Source of the DNA: Saprolegnia diclina VS20
Taxonomy: Eukaryota; Oomycota; Saprolegniomycetes; Saprolegniales; Saprolegniaceae
Assembly: GCF_000281045.1 (NCBI RefSeq)
Contig: NW_008246085.1
Location: 441,292-505,291, forward strand
Direction: 5' to 3'
Length of the DNA stretch: 64,000 bases
The notes beneath the pieces are model-generated. The model did not search any database, was not told the origin of the DNA, and saw only the letters and a list, made by a program, of their open reading frames with translations. Positions 34,185 to 44,543 of the stretch are shown here, piece by piece. The position numbers and the translations under genes are program-made. Numbering within the stretch: the first letter of the stretch is position 1; every line of letters begins with the position of its first letter.

Positions 34185-35687
34185 TTAGCAAGTGGAGCCA
34201 GCCGGCGGTGGCCATCGAAGCGCCGGCGCTGGAACGTACTCGAGGACGTCGGCGCTCAGGTGCAGGCGCGCGATCTCGGGAAGCGACGTGTATGCGTCGG
34301 TCGCGGTCCTGGCGGCGCCAAAGTCGTAGCGCCGGACGTTGAGGCTCGCGATCGACGAGAGCAGATCTATGCGCATCGAGCGACTTGTTGCATGCGACCG
34401 CACGTACATGCGTCATGTGGAAAGGCTGCGCTCAGCTGCGTCAGGACGCGAAAACGGAGATCTGGTAAGCTACAAAGTTGGAGACGAATGACGACCGCGC
34501 AAGAACACGTATACTACCATCCAAGGCTGCGGCGCACCATGATGGACTGCGTCATGCTCTCGACCGTCGGCTGCCCAATTTGGTCGACGCCACTCACGCG
34601 GCGGAGGAGCCTACTCGATGGTCGAAGCGGCTCGGCGCAAGCGAGGTAGTACTTGTCGAGGTAGATGAGCGTCTTGATGCGCACGTCGCCGTCGGCTAAG
34701 GCCAGATAGGCCACCATATGTTCTGTACAGAGGATCACGAGCCTGCAACTCAGGTGGGAGGCGCGTGCCTTCGCAGCGCTGCGCATCGGGCAGCTTCAAG
34801 TAGTAGTGGAAGAGAATCGAGTGCGCTTCACACAACTGTCGCATGACGGCTGTGATCACTCATCCCGCCATTGGAGTAGACAAACATAAGATCGTACGCG
34901 CTTGTGTTCGATGCGCCGAAGCGTCGCGAGCTCGTCGGGCGTCGGTGGCACCATCGCGTTGGTCGCCTTGGCGTTGGGACCGACAGCTTTGGTCACGTAC
35001 TCGATGGCCTTGACCTCGTCGCCGAGCTTGCGCAGAAGCTTGCCAATCTGCCACGTTGGGTATAGAACCAATGAAAGGAATGGCATCTACCTCGAGGTAG
35101 GCGACTTTGGGATCCGGCATCGCATGCTTCTCGCGCCATAGCCGCTTGATCTCGGCCTTCATCTCCTTGACGCCGCTCGACGTGAGGCGCGACGGCGCCT
35201 TCTTCAAGGGCGACGCCGGTGGATCGCCAAGCTCTGTCAGTTTGGCGCGAAGCAGCACCGTGCCTTGGTCGCGCTTGGCTTTGGCCGCCGCCAAAAGCTC
35301 GTGCTTGCGGCGTCTGCGACATGGCATATATACAAGCGTGGTTGCATGGTCGACCTACTTGTCGCCGTCGCCCGCGTGAGCGTATTTGGCGGCTTGGTAC
35401 TCGGCGTCGAGCTCTCGTATTTGCTGCTGGAGGTCGTGGCGCTCGCACTGTAGCTTGCACTCCTCTGCGCAACACAGATCAGAAATGGCTAAGACTCGTC
35501 GAAAAAGACCGTCAAATGCGATGAGGTCGTCGCGAAACTCCGAGTCGAGTGCGATGAGCTTGAGCAGGCTTCGCGTGTGGTCGCGCTTCGCTACCTCGTT
35601 GGCCGCACGGGCAGCCTCGTCGCTCGCTCGCTGCGCCCGCAGCGCGGCCATCGTCGCGCCAATTTCCTCGCGCTTCGAGCCCGCCAT
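34185..35687 (-). CDS. Unrecognised helical/coiled-coil protein
   Basis: Multi-exon gene starting MAGSKREEIGATMAALRAQ and ending in a Pro-rich tail (PALRWPPPAGSTC). The N-terminal third is heptad-rich coiled coil (HDLQQQIRELDAEYQAAK). The middle is basic helical (VKEMKAEIKRLWREKHAM). The later part is TPR-like (CEAHSILFHYYLKLPDAQ; DVRIKTLIYLDKYYLAC; FGAARTATDAYTSLPEIA). I recognise no family. One intron (34768-34723) needs a GC rather than GT donor to keep the frame. The 45-bp stretch 35513-35469 can be read either as an in-frame intron or as coding. The gene lies between the GPCR fusion and WDR24. Confidence 0.6.
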
Positions 35688-35729
35688 TGCGTTCAAAAAT
35701 ATCAAAACGAAACGCTGTGCATGTTACGC

Positions 35730-38700
35730 TTACGTCGGACGCAGCACGAGCTTCATGTAGGGCGCGCACACGTGCGAGCAGCCCGTGGGGCACACCTGCT
35801 GCGTGGCGAACCACTCCTCCATGTGGGCGAGGTGCCCGCCGTGGGCGCAGACAGGGCACCAGACAAAGAGTCCAGACGCTGGCAGTTGACTACAGTCGAG
35901 GCTCGTCAGCAACATCCGACTTTAGCTAACGCATCGAGACGCACCAGATCGAACACGTGGCGAGGTTAGCACAGTGCTGACACAAGCCCTGTTGCCCCGG
36001 CTTGGCGGACGAAGTCTTGGAGGCGAGGACCGGGTCGATGGGCTTGCCGCAGCCCGAGCACGACGTGTAGATCGTCGTGGCTTTCTACGCACAGCGATCA
36101 ACCAAGTCGCAAGAGAAAAGGTAGTCGGACCATGTTCATTTGGCGAATGCCCGTGTCCGGGCAGTTCTTGACCAAGTGATTCGCGACGGTGTAGAGCTGC
36201 AGCTGGTGCAGCAAGTCTACCAGAAGCCGTAGGACCAGCAACTCCAGACGACGTATACAATACCAATGTAGTGCATGTACACTTGCTGAAGCCAGCCCTT
36301 CTTCATGATCGCATCGATGTTGGTGACCTTGCTCAGGACGGCCGCGATACTCGTGCACGCTTGGACGTCGCCGGCCTCGGTATAGTACTCGAGCACCTCT
36401 CTCAGCAGCGTATCCTGGAGCCGCGAGACGTCGACGGTATTCCCGATCGTCGGCGTTGCGTCCGGTGTGCTCTCCTTTTGCGCACCGTCTTCGTACGGGT
36501 AGAGGTCCACGCCCTAGATAAGAGATCGGTCTCGTTGCGCCAAGGTAGATGTACTTACGTGCATGGCTTGGGGGTTGATCTGGTCGAGCTGCTGCAAGAG
36601 CGACGACGCTTCGTTTTTGGCGAGCTGCAGGGGCTCTTCGCCTGGTAGCGGCGTCGACGGTGGCAAGTTGGACGCAGGGGCGCGCGCCGGACTCTTGGTG
36701 CGTTTCTCGTACAGCAGCTGCAAGATGAGCCACGTCTTCTTCATGTGCCCACAGCCTGCAGCGCCAGCCACCTATGAAAATGCCACAAATGACTAAGCAA
36801 AAACGAGAAATGAGTGCGTACGTAGGCGTTGTAGGCGCACATGTCTTGAAAGAGCATCGACCCGTAGAGTTTGTACTCTTGGGCAAGGAACTGAAACACT
36901 TGCTCGTTGAAGCCAAAGAGCTGCGGGTACAAGGACGGTGCCGACGGCATGCCCGCGCCTTCCGTCAAGTGCGCTCGGAGGTCCTCGACGCTCACGGCGC
37001 TTTGCAAGCTCACGACCGCGACCATCGCTAAGACCATGTCCAGACATAGGACGATCACGATGCCACTGTACCTTGGGGAGCTGGCACCTCGACGGGAGGC
37101 GGACTCTCCGTCAAGAGTGCTGCGAGGTTGGGCACCGACCGCGACGTCGACGGCTTGCGCGTCGACTTGAACGCGAGGCGTGACGCGTTCAGTGGCGGCT
37201 TGCCGGCCGACGTGGACGCTGCAATTTGCTGCTGCTGGCGCCACGCACTGGGCGTCTGCATCGCGAGGCTCGGGTCCACCGCGGCAAAGAGCTCGTTTTG
37301 GTCGTACTGGTGGATCTTGAGCGCTGCGCACGATCGGTCTACGCCCACTGGATCAATTTTACTGTCTCATATTCCAGCTGTTGACCAATGGGGTCGTGGG
37401 ACGAGACGACGTGCCCCGAGATGTTCATGGCGAGCGCGACCGTGTGCATGCTCTGGTGCGGCTTGATCGCGTTCGAGAGCGCGTGGAGTTTGAGCGTCTT
37501 GTCCTTGGAACACGCGAGCATGTGCTGCCAGTAGCCACACCCGACGTTGTCTGCCATTAAACATCCAGTGTATGCATCGAGAAATACAGAATGGAGCCTA
37601 CCGGTCGCATCGCTCAGCGGTGTGCCGTGCAACGGCGTGTCAAACCACTGAAAGTCCGAGACAATGTCGGCGTGCCCCTTCATGCACGCGAGCGGCACGA
37701 ACGGCCGCGTCGTGTCCCACACGTTGATGCTAGCGTAGACCTTTGCAGAAGAAGCGAACTAAGAACGCTACCTGCTATCCGTGATCGACGAACTCGTCGC
37801 AATGTGATCTAGTGGACACTTCAGCGTCCAATCAGCGATCGAAGACGGCGTACCGGGGCAGTCGGGGCGCCATTGAATGCGACCTGCGTTGGCAATCAGC
37901 GCGATCGTTTGCTTGGGCTTGTTGACGTCGTTGAGGTCCCAAATCTGCGCATCGATCAGGCGACGTGGTCGAACGAGGGGTACCTTGACACTGCGATCAC
38001 GCGACCCGGTTGCAATCACCGATGGCTGCGTTGGGTGCCAGTCCAGCGACAGGATGTGGCCCTGGTGGGCCGTGAATGTGATCTCCGGCTTCTTGTTGTT
38101 GCCGAGTTCCCAGACCTACGACGACGACGATGGGTCCGCGCGTTGACCGTTCTACGTACTTCGACCGTGCCGTTCTCGAACGCAGCGGCAAACTTGGTGT
38201 CGCCAAAGGGACTAAACTTGACGTCGCGAACGCTCTCGGACTTTTGCTGCTGAAACACATTGATCTGCTTGCCCTTGTAGCGCTGGTCCTAGGATGGTCT
38301 TGCAGCATCAGCAAATGGTGTTATGGAGGAAGCGCGCCGCACCCAGAGCTTGATCAAGCCGTCTTGGGACGCGCTGAGGAGCAGGTTCGGGTCCGTCGGA
38401 TGCCAGCAAATCCGGTTCACAGCGCGGTCGTGGGCCTTAAAGTCGCGCTCTAGGACAGACATGAGCCATGTCACGCAACGCTTGGCAACTCTGGAGCTTG
38501 GCGGTGTCTCGCTGGATGTCCCAGATCACAATGTAGCCGTTTGTTGACGCGGTTGCGAGGAGGTAGTCGGACTCTACGTGGCGGATGTGAGTTCGTACGG
38601 CCCGAAAGGGCGACGTCGCGTACGAGGATGCCACCGGATGTCGTTGGTGCTAAAGTTGAGGCTGGACTTGGCCGAGCGCAGATTGCGCTTCTCGACAAAG

Positions 38701-38907
38701 CCACCGCTCTCGAGGGCGACGATCTTGAGCACATCGCGGCCGCCGACGGCAATGAGCTAGTGGCATGCATGTGAGTTGGTGGCATGGCCCATGGTTCGCC
38801 GTACCTTTTGGCTGGACGAGACAGAGACCGCGTTCAGCGGACCCTACATATATCGAGCGTGATCTTCCCATCGCATGAGCATCTTGGTAGCGCACCGCAA
38901 ACTCCAT
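35730..38907 (-). CDS. WDR24: WDR24, GATOR2 complex subunit
   Basis: Beta-propeller protein of GATOR2, which relieves GATOR1 inhibition of TORC1 at the lysosome in response to amino acids. Successive WD repeats are visible: IAVGGRDVLKIVAL, NDIRWHP, LATASTNGYIVIWD, ICWHPTDPNLLLSASQDGLIKLW, VKFSPFGDTKFAAAFENGTVEV, LDWHPTQPSVIATGSRDRSVK and LACSKDKTLKLHAL. A low-complexity linker and an alpha-solenoid follow (REVLEYYTEAGDVQACTSIA; LLHQLQLYTVANHLVKNC). The C-terminus is the zinc-ribbon/RING typical of WDR24/WDR59/MIOS (FVWCPVCAHGGHLAHM; CPTGCSHVC). YVWC-GGH with LQLYTVAN points to WDR24 rather than WDR59. A 4-codon first exon (MEFA) is my preferred start; the frame is open further upstream. About ten short introns, not all joined. 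Confidence 0.88.
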
Positions 38908-39094
38908 GGACGCCCGCACGCTGCTCGGCCGCGTTGCCGTCATCGCACTCGTAGAAAATAATTGTCGGATTTGGACCAATCCGATTGCAGAGAATACTGG
39001 CAAATCGGCGCCGCGTTTCGGGTCGCATTTTATCCAATCGGCGGATGCGAGGTTTCACGCCGCATTCCGTTTCGCACTCGGGAAAGGCGCGCCG
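38908..39094. promoter_or_regulatory. Divergent promoter WDR24 / Slo channel 2
   Basis: 187 bp separate the two start codons. The spacer contains two CCAAT boxes (GGACCAATCCG near 38970-38980 and TTTTATCCAATCGG near 39028-39041), which probably serve both genes. Confidence 0.5.
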
Positions 39095-42000
39095 ATGCCA
39101 ACGGCGCGGCAGGTCCTGCGATGGTGCTCGCTGCGCCTCGAGCAGCGACTGCAGTGGATACGCCTAGTGCGACTGCTCTACCTCCAGGAGCTCAAGGTCA
39201 AGCCGTGGTGGCCGCGCGACCCGTTCTTCCCCAAGCGCGGCCGCGAGTCCTTCCGCGAGTACACGCAGCACACGCTCGAGCAGTCGTTGGCGGGCAAGAC
39301 GCTGGACGCGGTCATGATTCTGCTCAGTTTCACCATGGTGTACCTCTACATCCACGTCGTGTGGTCCAGTGGCGAGAACATCCCCAACGCCGGCATATCC
39401 TGTGCGTCCTCTTGTCCATCGTCGCCTCCTCATGCCATGGTGTAGTCGCGACCAAGATGATTGGCGCCATCTTTACCTTCGAGTACGTCTCCATGGCGTC
39501 GACTCATTGTCTCTCATGGTCTATCTAGCTACATGCTGCGGCTGTACGCCGCGCCGCTCCGGTGGAGCTACATCCAGAGTTACGCGTCCGTCTTTGATCT
39601 AATTTGCATCATCCCGACATGGGTCGAGATAAGCATGACGCAGGCCCAGCTGCTCGCCTTCTCCCAAACGTCGCCCGAGAACAAGCAGATTGTGCAGTTT
39701 GTACGCGTCCTCAAGGCGTTCCGCATCCTGCGCGCGTACCGCCTCTTGCGCTTCACGACGTCCATGGTCCAGCGACAAGTGCTCGTGACGCTCCTCACGG
39801 TCGTATGCATCATCGTCTCCATGTCGGGCGCGATGCAGATCATCGAGCTCTGCCCCGACCAGTGCGTTCAGTGGGGCTGCCAGGATTTTTTACGCTCCGA
39901 CGGCCACAAGTGTGTCAACAGTCTTCTCTGCAACGCTGGCGTCGGCGCCTCGCTCTACTGCTGCAACTGCCAGAGTCGACCGCTCTTTGACTGGATGTAC
40001 TGCATTGCGGTGTCCATGTCGACCGTTGGGTACGGTGACATTGCGCCCAAGACGCGCCTCGGCCGCCTTACGATGGGCTCCATGATCCTCTTCACGTTCG
40101 TCATGATCCCGCTTCAAGTGAATGCGCTCGTTGCGCTCATGTCGGAACGCTCCAAGTTTACGACTCGGTACACCGACTACAAGGCGCACCCAACCGCAGT
40201 CCTCCTCTCGGCCACGGACGCGATCAACGCCACGATGCTCAAGCACTTTCTACGCGAATTCTTCCACCCCGACAGCCCAAATTGGAGCGAGAACCTCTTG
40301 ATTTTGCACATGAAGCCACCGAGCCCCGACATTGTCAAGGTCATTCACCAATACGAGCCGCGCGTCAAGTACATTGTGGGCTCGCCCCTCAACGTGCACG
40401 ACCAGAAGCGCGCGGCGCTGCGCAGAGCCGTCGTCTGCTTCATTGTGACGTCGCGCGGCCCCGGCGCCGACTCGCTCGACCAGAAAAGCTTGCTTCTCAC
40501 CGCCGTGTGCCGGCGCCTCTTGTCACCCAAAGTACCCATCCTCACGCAAGTGCTGTCGACCGGGAGTGTCCAGCACTGCGTCATCTCGGGCGCGACCGCC
40601 GCCTTTAGCATTGAACAGATCAAGCTTGCGATTTTGAGCAAGTCTATCCACGCCGTCGGTGCCTCGACGCTGCTCTCGAATCTCTTCACGACCGTGTCGC
40701 CAGCCTTTGAGCTGCCGCGCGGTGCCGCTTCGTGGGAAGCCGCCTACTTGCACGGGTACCGCCACGAGGTGTACCTTCTCGAGGTCCCATCGCAGTTTGC
40801 TGATCTCTCGTACGGCGAGCTCGTTCTCTTCCTCTACCAACGCTTTCGCATCATTTGCATCGCGGCGGAGTCGGTACCGTCCCGCTCTACTTGACTCTCG
40901 AGTCATGGCTTGTAGGGCGACGGCCCCCATTTTATGCATAGCGACCATGCGCTGCCCCTCTACGACGACCAGACGTGTCACGTGTACGTCGTCGCTTCGG
41001 GCTCGAGCGCCAAAGACGATGTGCGCAAGGTGCTGCTCGACGACGTGCGCACGTTCCAGTGGGAATTGCACTTGAGTGAACCGCGCGTCCGGACGCGTCA
41101 GGTCGTTCGGTCAAGCCACGACATTGAAGCGTCGCGCCAACGTATTGACGCCAAGAAGCGCCAAATGCTCAAGATGCCAGTGTTCATGAAGTACCTCGCA
41201 ACGACGCGGACGAGCCAGGCGAACTCGGCGGTCGTGGCGATGCGCAAGACGACGCGCAGCAACAGTCTCACCAAGGTCAAGTCGCTCCAGGACGCCAAGT
41301 CGCCGTTCGAGCTCTTTCTTGTACGACGATCGTGCATTCCGACATTGGGACAGGAAGCTCACAAACGCGCCGTAGGCAAAGCCGCTACCAGACAATTTGC
41401 GCCGACATATCATCTTGATTGGGATTCCCTTCTCGCTCTTTGACGTCGTGACCGCACTCAAGTCGAACAAGACGGACATGAAGGACCACGACCAAGCGAT
41501 CGTCATCATGTCCCAGCACCCGATGACCGAGGCGCAGTTCAAAAGCATTTTTTGGTTCACGACATCGATCTACTTTTACCAAGGCTCGGCGCTCAGCGCG
41601 TCCGATTTGCAGCGCATTTCGATCCAGCTCGCGTGCGCCATCATTGTCCTTGTACGAAACCCTTCGTGTGCAACGAATGTGGTGCGACGGAGCGTAGGGC
41701 TCGGGCAGCACGAACCGGAAGCACTACCTCGACGACAACATGATTGACGCCGACGCGATCACGACGGTGCGCTACATCGTCGAGGCTTGTCAGCGCAACA
41801 AGGTCAAGCCCAATATGGTCGTGGAGCTCGAGAAGGCGTCGAACGTCAAGTTTCTCAGCCGCATCGTGCAGACCCATCGCGGCGTGCCGACCATGAGCCC
41901 TATCCGAAGCATCAAGCGCGAGCTTAGCGAGGAACAGCATGCGGAAGGCAACATCACACCGCTGCCCGACATGCCCCACACCTTTGAGCCACCGTACGTT

Positions 42001-42484
42001 TCTGGTACGACGCAATCTCATCGAGTGACACCTTGTGCGAACGAGTGCAGGGCGCGTGTATGTGAGCGGCATCATTGACCGCGTCATGAGCGAGTGGTAC
42101 AAAAAGCCGTACGTCGTGCCGATCCTGGACATGCTCTTGCACGGTCACACGGCCGACGTCTCCAAGTATATGTGTTCTTATTGTATCCGACGTCTTATGC
42201 GAGCACGAACGTAGGCAGCGGCAGTTGTTTCAGGCGCCACTCCCGTTTGCACTCTACGGCAAGACCTTTGCCGAGGCTTTTTCCAAGCTCCTCAAAGCGG
42301 TGCGTTACGCTGCACCCGCGCGTCTTGCGACGGTCATTTGCTCTAGGACGTCATTTGTATTGGGCTGCTTCACGGCGGGAGTGGCACGAGCTTTGTGTAC
42401 ACAAACCCACTGCCCGACACGGTCCTCTCCAAAGACGACCGTCTCTTCTTGATCGGCGAACCCAGCGACATTGTCCTTGCCTAG
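39095..42484 (+). CDS. Slo/BK-type potassium channel 2 with cysteine-rich pore turret
   Basis: Nine exons (39095-39401, 39446-39482, 39529-40873, 40916-41320, 41376-41651, 41698-42004, 42051-42165, 42215-42299, 42347-42484) join in phase to 1,004 residues. S1-S6 with an arginine-rich S4 (RVLKAFRILRAYRLLRF), filter MSTVGYGDIAPKT, then two RCK gating-ring domains: RCK1 from ENLLILHMKPP, and RCK2 from RRHIILIGIPFSLF to VYTNPLPDTVLSKDDRLFLIG. The turret between S5 and the pore helix carries about ten cysteines (CPDQCVQWGC; CNAGVGASLYCCNC), unusual for BK channels and suggesting disulphides outside or in the lumen. RCK1 lacks the PGFST signature present in channel 1, so ligand sensing has probably diverged. 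No IQ motif at the C-terminus. Confidence 0.92.
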
Positions 42485-42872
42485 TTGATCGACCTATTTA
42501 TCCCGTCATCGTGTTGAGTTGATGGCGCAAGAAGCACTAGAGCACGCTTCGAGGGACTTGAAACTTTTGGGCAAGCGTCGAATTTGCAGTTTGCAGATTG
42601 CATGTTTACTGTCACACACTTAGCGAGCAACTTCAACTTTCGTTTTGGGTCCCCCCATTTTGGAAGGGATTACTCACCAGCAGCGTGGGACACTCTCGCG
42701 TCATCCACTAGGGGGCCCCACAAAACAATAAAAAAAGGCGGCAACGAAGAATAGAGACATTTATATCTGATCGAACAATTTGATTTAAAATTACTACACC
42801 GGATCTCCGCTTGCATCGGCCGTCGTCGTCGCAGTCGACGTCTCGCCCGACATTCCGTGACAGCGCGTCAGC
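42485..42872. other. Spacer upstream of the membrane glycoprotein gene
   Basis: 388 bp without a gene. It has AT-rich stretches (42720-42795, with an A-rich run) typical of the leader and promoter DNA of this genome. Confidence 0.45.
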
Positions 42873-44482
42873 ATGCTCGCACTAGTACGCCTCCTCTCGC
42901 CGCTGCTGCTCCTCGCCGTTGCCGCTGCAGGTTCGCCGGCGACTGCGCCAGCGCTCTCAACGTCAACCTCGTAGGCGCCAAGTCGTGCGCCGAATGCGCG
43001 GGCAAGACGTGCCTCCTGGAAGGCACCACGAACCTCACGGGCGGCGCCACGTCGGTAGCCCTCTCACTCTGCTACTATGACGCATCGAGTGCACCGAAGA
43101 TTACTTTTTCGTTGAGTGCAACGCCGTCGTGCGACGCCAAGCGCGTCCTGTTGCCGCAGGTCAAGTCGCTGGCGACCAACACGACGGCCTCGGGCCTTTG
43201 CACCAAGACAAGCGCCGATCCGTGCCCGCTTGTCGCTACGCTGCAGTCGCCGATCGACTGGGCGATCGCGCTGCAGGCCAAGTCGGTGGTCAACACGCTG
43301 CTTGCGGCCATCGACCAGTCGTCCGAAGTTGTCAAAGTGGCCACCTTCTCGACCGAGACGGCACCGACCGTGACATCGGCCGAGACGGCCGTCACGGCCT
43401 GTGGCATGAGCATCCCCGTGTCTGGCACCCGCTTCTCGACCCTCGACGCGTGCAATGTAGTGCGCGTGTGCCGGGGGCCACTCGGCGCGTCGACGTGCGT
43501 CGTCTCAGAACCCAACGAGATCTTGCGCAACGTCACCGCCTCGTCCGCGGGTCAGACCGCTTTTCTCTCGATGACCAAGCCCTTTGGCTGCGACGCCATT
43601 GCGACCAACTCGTTCGTGTACGTCCAACTCACGGTCGGCGACGCCGACACGAGCGGCATGACCAAAGTCGCCAAGGTTGGAGGTAGAGAGCTACCTTTCC
43701 TCGGTGAGTTAGCGGCTCACAAACCGTCTTGAGTAGCGCTCTCGACGACCAGCCGCTTCACCGTGTACCCACCGGCGGTCGGTGCAACGACGTTGGAGCT
43801 GAGAGGCGACGTGTGCACCGGCACGGATGTTTCGTTTTCGCTGTCGCCCAATGCAACGAGTCTGCCGGCGTCAACTGCATCGACCGGCAACACGACGCTG
43901 ACGCTCGCCTCGCCATGGGCGGCATCAAGCACCGCATCGCTCAACTATACGCTCTGCGGCGTCTCAATCTCGCGCAGCATCGACAGCGGAAGCAGCATGC
44001 GCATCACGCCGTCCGCCAACACCGTACCGTCGACGAGCCTGCTTGCCAACGTCGCGGTCACGGGCGCCGGGTTTTCCAAAGGCAGCGTCAACTGCAGTGT
44101 CGTGGCTTCCAAGGGCACGGACGCGGTTACCTTTACGACCTGCTCGTGCACGGCCATGTCGACGACCAACCTCACGCTCTCGTGCCCCAACAGTCTTGTC
44201 AACTACAGCGGGTACACGCTCGGTCTGGTGCTGGGGAGTGGCGCGACGCCCGTGACGATTGGGTCCGTCTGTGATGCGGCGCAGTGTGCGAGTTCGATCA
44301 TCACGGGCGCGCCTCAGGGAGACCAAACAGCGGGTCTCTCGGGCGGCTGGATCGCCGGTATTTGCATCGTTGTCGTCGCGATCCTCGGCTTCGTCCTCGA
44401 GTGCACCCTCCATCGCAAGCGCTTCCTCCGCGACCAGCAGGCGAACCGGACGCAGTACGTCGAGACCCACAACGCCGCATGA
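42873..44482 (+). CDS. Type I membrane glycoprotein, Cys/Ser/Thr-rich ectodomain
   Basis: Three exons (42873-42930, 42975-43682, 43737-44482) join in phase to 503 residues. The first exon is a clear signal peptide (MLALVRLLSPLLLLAVAAAG). The ectodomain is rich in Ser, Thr and Ala with about twenty cysteines and several N-x-S/T sites (NLTG, NTTA, NVTA, NATS, NYTL, NLTL). It is built of two similar-looking beta-rich halves (ALSLCYYDASSAPKITFSLS; ELRGDVCTGTDVSFSLSPN). A single transmembrane helix (GGWIAGICIVVVAILGFVL) precedes a 30-residue basic cytosolic tail. No family is recognised; a surface adhesin or receptor is plausible. The intron 42931-42974 is needed to connect the signal peptide to the main frame. 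Confidence 0.8.
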
Positions 44483-44543
44483 GACGCTAACTTGCTATAT
44501 CTATATACACTGCCATTTTTCCGCTCCTTTTGACGAGTTGTGC

